A DNA stretch of 64,000 nt from an uncultured Pelagibacteraceae bacterium (GTDB taxonomy: Bacteria; Pseudomonadota; Alphaproteobacteria; Pelagibacterales; Pelagibacteraceae), in NCBI GenBank assembly GCA_902614975.1, contig CACMND010000002.1:104734-168733 (forward strand), in the 5' to 3' direction. Positions 44,369 through 52,855 of this stretch are shown here, in pieces. The notes beneath the pieces are model-generated. The model was not told where the DNA came from, did not search any database, and saw only the letters and a list, made by a program, of their open reading frames with translations. How positions within the stretch are numbered: position 1 is the stretch's first letter; each line of letters begins with the position of its first letter. A program made the translations under genes and the position numbers.

Positions 44369-44644
44369 CTATTTTTGCATTTTTTTTGCTGATCTAATAA
44401 CGTTCATAATTCCAGCTACTACACCAATAAAAAAAAATATTAAAATTAACCAGGGTTTAGTACCAAACCAATTGTCTAAAATAAACCCAATAATTGTCCC
44501 AACAGCCACTGCAGATACCAATTCCGTGCTCATTTTGAAGGCTGATCCCATACTTGAGCCTTTATTTCCCTCTTCAGATTTTTTGTCTTTATCGGTTTTA
44601 TTTTTTGCAATTTTTAGGCGAGTTTTAAACTGGTCTTCATCCAT
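44369..44644 (-). CDS. atpI: AtpI/AtpZ-like F0F1 assembly protein
   Basis: VSAVAVGTIIGFILDNWFGTKPWLILIFFFIGVVAGIMNVIR; upstream of atpB. Confidence 0.85.
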   Translation of the reverse strand: MDEDQFKTRLKIAKNKTDKDKKSEEGNKGSSMGSAFKMSTELVSAVAVGTIIGFILDNWFGTKPWLILIFFFIGVVAGIMNVIRSAKKMQK

Positions 44645-44646
44645 TA

Positions 44647-47220
44647 TTAAGCAACCATACTCTCTGCTTTTTGAAGATCTACAGCAACTAGTTGGCTAAT
44701 TCCTTTTTCTGGCATTGTTACACCATATAGTCTGTCCATTTTAGACATGGTTAAAGCGTGGTGAGTTACAATAATAAATCTTGTAGATGTGATTTTAGTT
44801 AGTTCCGTCAAAAGATTGCAAAATCTTGTTACATTCGCATCATCTAGAGGTGCGTCTACTTCATCAAGAACACATATTGGAGCTGGATTAGTAAGAAATA
44901 CTGCAAAGATTAATGATAAAGCAGTCAGGGCTTGTTCACCTCCAGATAATAAAGTTATTGATTGTAATCTTTTTCCTGGTGGACTTACCAACATTTCTAA
45001 TCCTGCATCTAAAGGATCATCAGAGTCTACTAGCTCTAGTTTTGCACTACCTCCATTAAACAGTTTGGTATAAACTTCATTGAACTTTCTATTCACTTTT
45101 TCAAAAGCATCTAGAAGTCTTTCCCTACCTTTCTGATTTAGTTCAGTAATACTTTCTTTTAATTTTATAATTGCAGTTACTAAATCTTGTCTATCTTTTT
45201 CCATTTTTTTAATTTCATCTTCATATTTTGAAGTTTCTTCATCTGCTCTTAAGTTGACTGAGCCTAATTTTTCTCTTTCCCTTTTTCTTTCATCAAGCAA
45301 TTCCTCTTGTGTTACTGTATCTGGATATTCAGATGCATCTTTTAAATTTGAAAAATTTAGTATCTCTTCTTCTTTTAAATTAAGTTCTGTTGATACTCTT
45401 TCTAGTAAATCATTTCTTCTTTTATTCAAACCATCGATTGTTGCTCCAGAGCTTGCTTTTCGCTCTCTTATTTCAATAGACTCTTCTTTTGTTGTATTAA
45501 GATTGCTTCTTAATTCGTTAATCTCTTTATCTAGTTCATCTATTAATATTTCATTATCGCTTTTTTCTTTTTCAGAAATTCTTAAACTTTCAGATATTTG
45601 TCCTTTTCTTTCAGCTTGTGTTTGAGGTTGTTTTTCTAGGCTATCTAATTTTTTTTGTTGAGTATCTTTTCTACTATTTAATTCATTAATCATTTTTTCA
45701 GAATTTACTAATAAATTTTTCCAACTTTCTATTTCTTGATCAATTATTTTAATTCTTTCACTTCTCTTAATTGATTCTTTTTTGATATTTTGATTTGCAC
45801 TAAATGCTTCAGCGTATTCTTCTTGTAGACTTTTGATTTCTTCGTTTTTCTTAGTTACTGTTATCGCTAAATCGTTGTCATGCATTTCATTAATTTTCAT
45901 TTTTAAAAATGAAAGATTTATTTTGCATTCATCAATTAAATTAGTTGCACCATTAATATTGTTCTCTGAGAGCATTTCTTTTGCTTTATCTAACTGCTCA
46001 CTTGCTAAATCAATAGTTTCTGAGTTCTTTTTTAGAGTATCAAGGTTTAGATTTTCTAGTATTCTCTCTAATTTATCTTGCTCATCTTTTAATTTTCCTT
46101 TTGCATTTACCAAATCTAAACCTGACAATTTTTCAGTTTCATAATATTTTGAATCGACTGTAATTAAATTTTCTTTTTCTTCTCTAAGTCTTTTTTCATT
46201 AGAGTTTGCATCAATGATAATGCTTTTTTCTCTAACAATATCGTCATCAATTACACCTAAAGCCTTTCTAATTGATTGTATTTCATCATTAACCCTGTCT
46301 TTTTCCTCATCTAAACTTTTTAACTCTAGATTTAATCTTTGAATTTTTGACAAGTTTTCTTGATTTTTTTCTCTTATAGGATTTACATTTTTATTCTTTT
46401 CAATAATTTTCATACTTAAATCCTCTAATTTATCATTGAAGGACTTAACTTGATCATCAGCCTCATTGTTGATCTCATTCTCTACTTTAATTTCATTATC
46501 AATTTCTAAAAGTCGTAAATAATATAAACCTGCCTCAACTTTTTTTATTTCTTCTGAAATAGATTTGTATTTTGCAGCCTCTTCAGCTTGCTTTTGCAAA
46601 TTTGCTAATTGTCTTTCCTGTTGTCTTCTTAATTCATCTGCCCTTTTTAAATTATTTTCTGCCGCGCCTAATCGTAATTCTGCTTCGTGTCTTCTAACAT
46701 GTAAACCTGCTATACCAGCTGCTTCTTCTAAAATAGCTCTTCGATCTGAAGGTTTCGCCGTAACCAATGCTCCAATTCTACCTTGACTAATAATCGAAGG
46801 TGAATGAGCACCTGTTGACAAATCTGCAAAAAACATTTGAGCATCTTTAGCTCTAACTTCTTTCCCATTTATATAAAATTTTGAGCCTTTATCTTTTTCT
46901 ATTTTTCTTCTTATTTCAATTTCATCGAGCTCATTATATTGTAGAGGACCATCCTTGTTGTCATTTGATAAGCTCACTAAAACTTCTGCAATATTTTTTG
47001 ATGGTTTGTTTGAAGTTCCAGAAAATATAACGTCTTCCATTCCTGAACCTCTCATACTTTTTGCCGATGTCTCACCCATACACCATCGCAACGACTCCAC
47101 TATATTTGATTTGCCACAACCGTTTGGGCCAACTATCCCAGTTAAACCTTCTTCAATCAGGAAATTTGTTTTTTCAGCAAAAGACTTAAATCCATTTAGT
47201 TGGATTTTTTTAAATTCCAT
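44647..47220 (-). CDS. smc: Chromosome segregation ATPase SMC (short, 857 aa)
   Basis: FKKIQLNGFKSFAEKTNFLIEEGLTGIVGPNGCGKSNIVESLRW, LLSGGEQALTALSLIFAVF, VLDEVDAPLDDANV. Confidence 0.95.
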   Translation of the reverse strand: MEFKKIQLNGFKSFAEKTNFLIEEGLTGIVGPNGCGKSNIVESLRWCMGETSAKSMRGSGMEDVIFSGTSNKPSKNIAEVLVSLSNDNKDGPLQYNELDEIEIRRKIEKDKGSKFYINGKEVRAKDAQMFFADLSTGAHSPSIISQGRIGALVTAKPSDRRAILEEAAGIAGLHVRRHEAELRLGAAENNLKRADELRRQQERQLANLQKQAEEAAKYKSISEEIKKVEAGLYYLRLLEIDNEIKVENEINNEADDQVKSFNDKLEDLSMKIIEKNKNVNPIREKNQENLSKIQRLNLELKSLDEEKDRVNDEIQSIRKALGVIDDDIVREKSIIIDANSNEKRLREEKENLITVDSKYYETEKLSGLDLVNAKGKLKDEQDKLERILENLNLDTLKKNSETIDLASEQLDKAKEMLSENNINGATNLIDECKINLSFLKMKINEMHDNDLAITVTKKNEEIKSLQEEYAEAFSANQNIKKESIKRSERIKIIDQEIESWKNLLVNSEKMINELNSRKDTQQKKLDSLEKQPQTQAERKGQISESLRISEKEKSDNEILIDELDKEINELRSNLNTTKEESIEIRERKASSGATIDGLNKRRNDLLERVSTELNLKEEEILNFSNLKDASEYPDTVTQEELLDERKREREKLGSVNLRADEETSKYEDEIKKMEKDRQDLVTAIIKLKESITELNQKGRERLLDAFEKVNRKFNEVYTKLFNGGSAKLELVDSDDPLDAGLEMLVSPPGKRLQSITLLSGGEQALTALSLIFAVFLTNPAPICVLDEVDAPLDDANVTRFCNLLTELTKITSTRFIIVTHHALTMSKMDRLYGVTMPEKGISQLVAVDLQKAESMVA

Positions 47221-47228
47221 TCACTGAC

Positions 47229-47804
47229 TTATATCAGTTTTTCAATGTATTTTTTTAATTTTTTGTAGTTTGAGTGATTTTCAAACTTTTTTCCGTTAAT
47301 TATGACCGTAGGAGTAGAATCCACTTTATACTTTTTAACACCTTCGATTCGGTCTTCCAAAATGTGATCCTCTATCTTTTTATCAGCCAAGCACTTATCA
47401 AAATCAAGATTATATTCAGTATTATCAATAAATTTTTTCATTGCTTGATTTGCTTCTAATTCATTTTTTCCCTTGATCCACTTATCTTGATTTAAATAAA
47501 GGTGATGCAAAATTTCGTGCTCACCATCATTTCTACAATGTGCTAATTTAGTTGCATTAAATGCAATGATATCTAATGGGAAGCTTTTAAATTCTATTGA
47601 GATCAATCCTTTATCAATAAAATCCTCTTTTAGTTTAGGATAAATATTTTTATGAAAATTTGCACAAAAACTGCAAGTTAAAGATTCAAAAACCATCAAC
47701 TTAACTTTAGAGTCTGCGCTTCCAACTAAAATTGGTTTAACTTCAGAATTAGCATTAATGAAATTAAAAAAAATTAAAATTGAGACAAGAATTATTTTTT
47801 TCAT
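47229..47804 (-). CDS. DsbA-family thioredoxin-like protein
   Basis: Signal peptide; MVFESLTCSFCANFHKNIYPKL, DSTPTVIINGKKF. Confidence 0.87.
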   Translation of the reverse strand: MKKIILVSILIFFNFINANSEVKPILVGSADSKVKLMVFESLTCSFCANFHKNIYPKLKEDFIDKGLISIEFKSFPLDIIAFNATKLAHCRNDGEHEILHHLYLNQDKWIKGKNELEANQAMKKFIDNTEYNLDFDKCLADKKIEDHILEDRIEGVKKYKVDSTPTVIINGKKFENHSNYKKLKKYIEKLI

Positions 47805-48283
47805 TTTATTTTAAAATGTTTACTTAGCTCTAAAAGTGAGTTTTTTATTTTGTCATTTTTAATATTATTTATGCTCTTTATATGTTTATTTTTTGTCGCA
47901 TTAATAGCGGTATTTTTATGGCTTTCTTCAATTTTTCCATCAAATGTATTCAATTTAATGTCATCTAAAACATGATAGCCAAAAAAAACATTAATTTTTT
48001 TTATTATTTCTTTTTTAGAATACTCAACGTCAACTTCATTTCCCCTCTTTACTAAAATATTTAAACGACTGCCCGATAACTTGTTTGAACTTTTATATGA
48101 CTTAGGAAAGCTTACTTTAAATAAATCTTTACCTACTAAATATTTCCAATTATCTAAAGTCTCATTATAAATTTTACCTTTTTTGCTAATTATTCTTTTT
48201 GCTTCTGTGGGTAAAGTATCTTTAAAAGATCTTAAACCTTGAATGGAATTATATCTCTGCTTAGTATTATATTTTTGACTCAT
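47801..48283 (-). CDS. DUF721/DciA-like protein
   Basis: W..LVGKDLFKVSFPKSYK...SRLNILVKRGNEVDVEYSKKEIIKKIN; DUF721-type core. Confidence 0.7.
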   Translation of the reverse strand: MSQKYNTKQRYNSIQGLRSFKDTLPTEAKRIISKKGKIYNETLDNWKYLVGKDLFKVSFPKSYKSSNKLSGSRLNILVKRGNEVDVEYSKKEIIKKINVFFGYHVLDDIKLNTFDGKIEESHKNTAINATKNKHIKSINNIKNDKIKNSLLELSKHFKIK

Positions 48284-49276
48284 ATGAATAATAAAAACAT
48301 ATCAAATAAAATTCTACTTTGGTACGATAATAATAAAAGAATTTTACCTTGGAGAAAAAAAGTTTCTCAGAAGCAAAAAGAGTATTTTACGTTTGTAAGT
48401 GAATTTATGTTGCAGCAAACTCAAGTAAAAACTGTTATTCCTTATTTTAAAAAATTTGTAAAACAAATTCCAAACTTTCAATCATTGGCAAATGTCGACG
48501 AAAAGATCTTAATGAAACATTGGGAAGGTCTTGGTTATTATTCAAGAGCAAGAAATCTAAAAAAAAGTGCAATTATAATTGTTAGAGATTTCCATGGTAA
48601 GTTGCCAAAATCTTATGAAAAGTTAATACAATTACCAGGAGTAGGTGAATATACATCTAAAGCAATAATGTCTATAGCATTTAACGTTAAAACTATTCCT
48701 TTAGATGGAAATGTAGAGAGAATTCTTAAAAGAACTTTATATTTAAAAAAGCAGAACGAAATATCTAAAGATTTTTTAAAAACAAAAATTAATTTTTTTG
48801 GACTGTCCGATCGTGCCAGCGATTATTCACAAGCAATTATGGAAATAGGTGCTTTAATTTGCAAACCAAAAAATCCAAGTTGTAAAGAATGTCCATTAAA
48901 TAAAAATTGTATATCTTTTAAAAAAAATGATTTTGAGTTAACTAAAATTAATAAAGAAATAAAAACTAAATATTTCGAAGCGACTATTTACAAAAAACAT
49001 AATAACTACTTATTAGTCAAAAATGATAAATTTAAATTTTTAAAAAATATGCCAATTTTTCCTATGACTGAAGTTCGAGAAAGTAAGTATAATTATTCAA
49101 ATAATAAAAAAATTAATATAAAATTATCTAATATGGAAATGAAAATTTTGCTAAATAATGCAAAGAGACCTCCAAAGATTAAAAATAAAATATTAATTAA
49201 AAAAGACAAATTAAGCTCAGAAATAATTCCATCATTTACCAAAAAAATATTTTATACCATCTCAAAATCTGAATGA
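48284..49276 (+). CDS. mutY: A/G-specific adenine glycosylase
   Basis: WYDNNKRILPWR, FVSEFMLQQTQVKTVIPYF, LPGVGEYTSKAI, Fe-S C-x6-C-x2-C-x5-C (CKPKNPSCKECPLNKNC). Confidence 0.95.
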   Translation: MNNKNISNKILLWYDNNKRILPWRKKVSQKQKEYFTFVSEFMLQQTQVKTVIPYFKKFVKQIPNFQSLANVDEKILMKHWEGLGYYSRARNLKKSAIIIVRDFHGKLPKSYEKLIQLPGVGEYTSKAIMSIAFNVKTIPLDGNVERILKRTLYLKKQNEISKDFLKTKINFFGLSDRASDYSQAIMEIGALICKPKNPSCKECPLNKNCISFKKNDFELTKINKEIKTKYFEATIYKKHNNYLLVKNDKFKFLKNMPIFPMTEVRESKYNYSNNKKINIKLSNMEMKILLNNAKRPPKIKNKILIKKDKLSSEIIPSFTKKIFYTISKSE

Positions 49277-50397
49277 AAAAAGTTGCAATTGTTGGAGCTG
49301 GCATATCTGGTTTGTATCTTGCAAATGAATTAAATAAAAATACTGAAATAGACTATAAAATCTTTGAAAAAAAAGATTACCTCAATTTAAATGAAGGTTA
49401 TGGCATTCAACTTTCAGTTAATAGTATTAATTTGTTGAATAAAATAGGATTTAAAAATATTTCAGCATCAGATGTTTATTATCCAACAAAAGTTAATTTT
49501 TTCCAGGCTAATAATATTAAAAAGATTTGTGAAATTGATTTAAAGCAATTCAATAATGTAAACGACCGTTACACAACACTTAAAAGATCAACATTAATAA
49601 AGTTTTTAATTGGTAATATTCCTGAGGAAAAAATTCAATTTAAAGCCAATATTCAAAATATCGAATATAATGAAAAAATAAAGATTTCTTGGAATAATAA
49701 GAATGAAAGTTTCGATTATATAGTAATTGCAGACGGTGTTTTTTCAAAATTAAAATCCCAAATATCCAATAATGATTTCAACCCAATTTTTAATGGGAAC
49801 ATTGCTTTAAGGGCGAATTTAAAACAACATGAAAAAGATAATATTTCTGTATATATGGGGTCAAATTTTCACTATGTAACTTATCCTGTAAATCAAAAAC
49901 TCGAATACAATTTCGTTGCTATAATCAAAAAGAAGTTAACTACTAAAGAAATTGAAGATAAAAATATTCTTAATTCTGAAACATTTATAAAATCTTTAAA
50001 AGACCTTATTTCAAAAAATTCTATTATAAATTTGGAAAATTTAGTAAATTTAAAGTGTTTTCCTGTATTTGTGAGTACTGAATTACCCTCATTAAAATAC
50101 CAAAATACTTTTTTGAGTGGAGATGCTTTATTTGCTTTCCCACCTTCTTTTGCACAAGGTGCTTCTCAAAGTATTGAAACAGCAAATGGTATTTTTGAAA
50201 ATATTACAAGTTCAAATAGTATTTATAAGGATAAGGTAAGTAAAATATTACTAGTAAATAAAAGATCAAAATTAAACCATTTTGCCTTCCATTTAACTAA
50301 TCCAATAATAATATTAATTAGAAATATTGTTTTGAAATTTTTATCAAAAAATAAAAAATTTCTAGAGAGTTATCTTGGAAAAATTTATAGAAATTAA
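49273..50397 (+). CDS. FAD-dependent monooxygenase (UbiH/salicylate-hydroxylase-like)
   Basis: VAIVGAGISGLYLANELNK, IADGVFSKLKSQI, FLSGDALFAFPPSFAQGASQSIETA. Confidence 0.88.
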   Translation: MKKVAIVGAGISGLYLANELNKNTEIDYKIFEKKDYLNLNEGYGIQLSVNSINLLNKIGFKNISASDVYYPTKVNFFQANNIKKICEIDLKQFNNVNDRYTTLKRSTLIKFLIGNIPEEKIQFKANIQNIEYNEKIKISWNNKNESFDYIVIADGVFSKLKSQISNNDFNPIFNGNIALRANLKQHEKDNISVYMGSNFHYVTYPVNQKLEYNFVAIIKKKLTTKEIEDKNILNSETFIKSLKDLISKNSIINLENLVNLKCFPVFVSTELPSLKYQNTFLSGDALFAFPPSFAQGASQSIETANGIFENITSSNSIYKDKVSKILLVNKRSKLNHFAFHLTNPIIILIRNIVLKFLSKNKKFLESYLGKIYRN

Positions 50398-51467
50398 GTA
50401 GTCGGCCTTAGTCTTTGCCTCAAATCATCAATTGGTTTGAGTGAATTACCTGATTTATAATACCAAAAAGTCCAACCGTTGCAGCTCTCAGCACCTAATA
50501 TTTGTGCAGCAACTTTATGAATTGATCCTTCTGATTTCCGATATTTTATACTACCATCAATCATAATTTTCGCATTGATTTGTTTTTTTTGATCAAAAAT
50601 TTCAGTACCAGGTTTAATAATTCCTAATTCAACCAAAGATCCAAATGGCACTCTTGGTTTGGATCTATTATTTTTTATAGTATCTAAATATTCATCTTCT
50701 ATAATTTTTGTATTTTTAATTCTTTTACTTGCAGCTTCAAAATAGTTTTTTTCTTTTTCTAACCCAAAATAATTTCTACCTAACTTTTTTGAAACTACAG
50801 CAGTTGTTCCCGTACCGAGAAACGGGTCCAATATTAAATCGCCTTTATTAGACGATGCTAATATAATTCTGTGCAATAAAGACTCTGGCTTTTGCGTTGA
50901 GTGAACTTTATTACCATTATTTTTAAGTCTTTCTTTTCCATTACATATAGGTAAATTCCATGTAGATCTCATCTGTAGATCATCGTTTAAACATTTAAGT
51001 GATTGATAGTTAAAAGTATATTTTGAGCCTTCACTTTTTGATGCCCATATAAGTGTTTCGTGTGCATTCGTAAAACGTGTTCCTCTAAAATTTGGCATAG
51101 GGTTATTTTTGTTCCAAATCACATCATTTAGTATCCAAAAACCTAAATCTTGCATTTTTGAACCAACTCTAAAAATATTATGATAACTTCCTATGACCCA
51201 TATAGATCCATTTTTTTTTAAAATTCTTTTACATTCTTTAAGCCATTGAACTGAAAACTCATCATAACTTTTAAAACTATCAAATTTATCCCACGCATCG
51301 TCTACAGCATCGACTTTAGATCTATCAGGTCGACTTAATTCTTTTTTCAGTTGAAGGTTGTAAGGTGGGTCTGCAAATATCAGATCAAAACTTTCAGCCG
51401 GAATTTTTTTTAATTCCTTAATACTATCTCCATTAATAATTTTATTTTTTATGTCTGAAATGATCAT
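50394..51467 (-). CDS. ccrM: CcrM-type adenine DNA methyltransferase (GANTC)
   Basis: FDLIFADPPYNLQLKKELSRPDRSKVDAVDDAWDKF, FLGTGTTAVVSKKLGRNYFGLE, C-terminal GSIHKVAAQILGAESCNGWTFWYY. Confidence 0.96.
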   Translation of the reverse strand: MIISDIKNKIINGDSIKELKKIPAESFDLIFADPPYNLQLKKELSRPDRSKVDAVDDAWDKFDSFKSYDEFSVQWLKECKRILKKNGSIWVIGSYHNIFRVGSKMQDLGFWILNDVIWNKNNPMPNFRGTRFTNAHETLIWASKSEGSKYTFNYQSLKCLNDDLQMRSTWNLPICNGKERLKNNGNKVHSTQKPESLLHRIILASSNKGDLILDPFLGTGTTAVVSKKLGRNYFGLEKEKNYFEAASKRIKNTKIIEDEYLDTIKNNRSKPRVPFGSLVELGIIKPGTEIFDQKKQINAKIMIDGSIKYRKSEGSIHKVAAQILGAESCNGWTFWYYKSGNSLKPIDDLRQRLRPTT

Positions 51468-51482
51468 TTTTTATTTTTGAAT

Positions 51483-51503
51483 TAGACTCCAGTCAGGAGT
51501 CTA
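51483..51503. promoter_or_regulatory. Inverted repeat with GANTC in each arm upstream of ccrM
   Basis: TAGACTCC-AGTCA-GGAGTCTA: 8-bp perfect arms; GACTC at 51485-51489 and GAGTC at 51497-51501. Confidence 0.6.
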
Positions 51504-51548
51504 CGTCAACCTGTGATTGAATTTATTGATTGATAATTGTTATGATTA

Positions 51549-52121
51549 TTATTTAAGACTCAATATCTTGTGTATTGGTTGGAAGGTTTTTCTATGAAAT
51601 CTAGTCACTCCAAATTTTTTAATAGCTTTAATATGATCCTTGGTTCCATAACCTGCATTATTATCCCAGCCGTATTTTTTAAAAGAAAAAGACATCTTTT
51701 TCATTAGCCTATCTCTTTCAACTTTAGCAATAATCGATGCAGCTGAAATTTCAGGAATTTTTTCATCACCTTTTACAATAGTTTTAATTACATAATTTTT
51801 TAAGTCTGGTGGTTTATTACCATCTATTAAAACTTTTTTAGGTTTCAATTTGAGTTTCTTAATTGCTCTTTTCATTGAAAGTAGGCTAGCATTTAAAATA
51901 TTAATTTTTTCAATTTCTTTTATTGATGCAGATCCTAACGCCCAAACTGAATTTTTTTTTATATATTTAGCTAAAGTTTCCCTCTGAATTTTGTTAAGTT
52001 TTTTTGAATCTTTAAGAATTTTTCTATTAATTTCTTTATTTAATATAACAGCCGCTGCATAAACTGGTCCTACAAGGCTTCCTCTTCCAACTTCATCAAC
52101 ACCAGCAATAATTTTTTTCAT
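51549..52121 (-). CDS. rnhB: Ribonuclease HII
   Basis: IAGVDEVGRGSLVGPVYAAAVIL, KILKDSKKLN, AASIIAKVERDRLM. Confidence 0.97.
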   Translation of the reverse strand: MKKIIAGVDEVGRGSLVGPVYAAAVILNKEINRKILKDSKKLNKIQRETLAKYIKKNSVWALGSASIKEIEKINILNASLLSMKRAIKKLKLKPKKVLIDGNKPPDLKNYVIKTIVKGDEKIPEISAASIIAKVERDRLMKKMSFSFKKYGWDNNAGYGTKDHIKAIKKFGVTRFHRKTFQPIHKILSLK

Positions 52122-52140
52122 ATAAAATATTATTAAAAAT

Positions 52141-52845
52141 TTAAATCTCTAAACCAGTTTCATCTATTTTTTTTCTAATTTCTTTAAGATCGGCCCAAGA
52201 ATATTTTTTTTGCTCTGCTTGTCTTAGTAGATATGCTGGGTGAAAAGTTATCATTGTTAAATATGTTTTATTATTAATTATTACTTCCTTCCATTTTCCT
52301 CTTTCTTTAGAGATTTTAATTTTATTCCCGAAGAGCGCTTCCATTGCTGTGCTTCCCATTAAAATAAGTATTTCTGGATTTATAATCGAAATATGTTTTC
52401 TTAAATATTCAGAGTATCTATTTATTTCTGATATTTCAGGCTTTCTGTTATTTGGAGGTCTATAATTTACAACATTAGTAATATAAACGTTAGTTCTATC
52501 TAAATTAATAGCTTTTAACATTTTATTTAAAAGCATTCCTGCATCACCAACAAAAGGTTTTCCTAATTCATCTTCTTTTTGTCCAGGTCCTTCACCCACA
52601 ATCATTATTTTTGAAGATGAATTTCCATCACTGAAAACAAGATTTTTTGCACTTTTTTTTAGTTCACAATCTTCAATCTTTTCTATTTCAACTCTAAGTT
52701 TTGCTAATTCTTCAGATTTATCCTCATTAGGAGCATTATCTTTAAATCTATTTATTGGCTCATCACTAAATTCATACTCAATACCTAGCTCGTTTATTAA
52801 ATCATTATCAAATATGTCATTTTGATTTTTTTCATTTAAAGTCAT
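52141..52845 (-). CDS. Uracil-DNA glycosylase, family 4-like
   Basis: IMIVGEGPGQKEDELGKPFVGDAGMLLNKML, YITNVVNYRPPNNRKP, FHPAYLLRQ. Confidence 0.9.
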   Translation of the reverse strand: MTLNEKNQNDIFDNDLINELGIEYEFSDEPINRFKDNAPNEDKSEELAKLRVEIEKIEDCELKKSAKNLVFSDGNSSSKIMIVGEGPGQKEDELGKPFVGDAGMLLNKMLKAINLDRTNVYITNVVNYRPPNNRKPEISEINRYSEYLRKHISIINPEILILMGSTAMEALFGNKIKISKERGKWKEVIINNKTYLTMITFHPAYLLRQAEQKKYSWADLKEIRKKIDETGLEI

Positions 52846-52855
52846 AAAGTAAAAA

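Noticed and set aside
44789-47227. Several plus-strand ORFs of 70-120 aa opposite smc
   Set aside because: Antisense to a well-supported long CDS; Ser/Phe-rich composition is the mirror of the coiled-coil codons.
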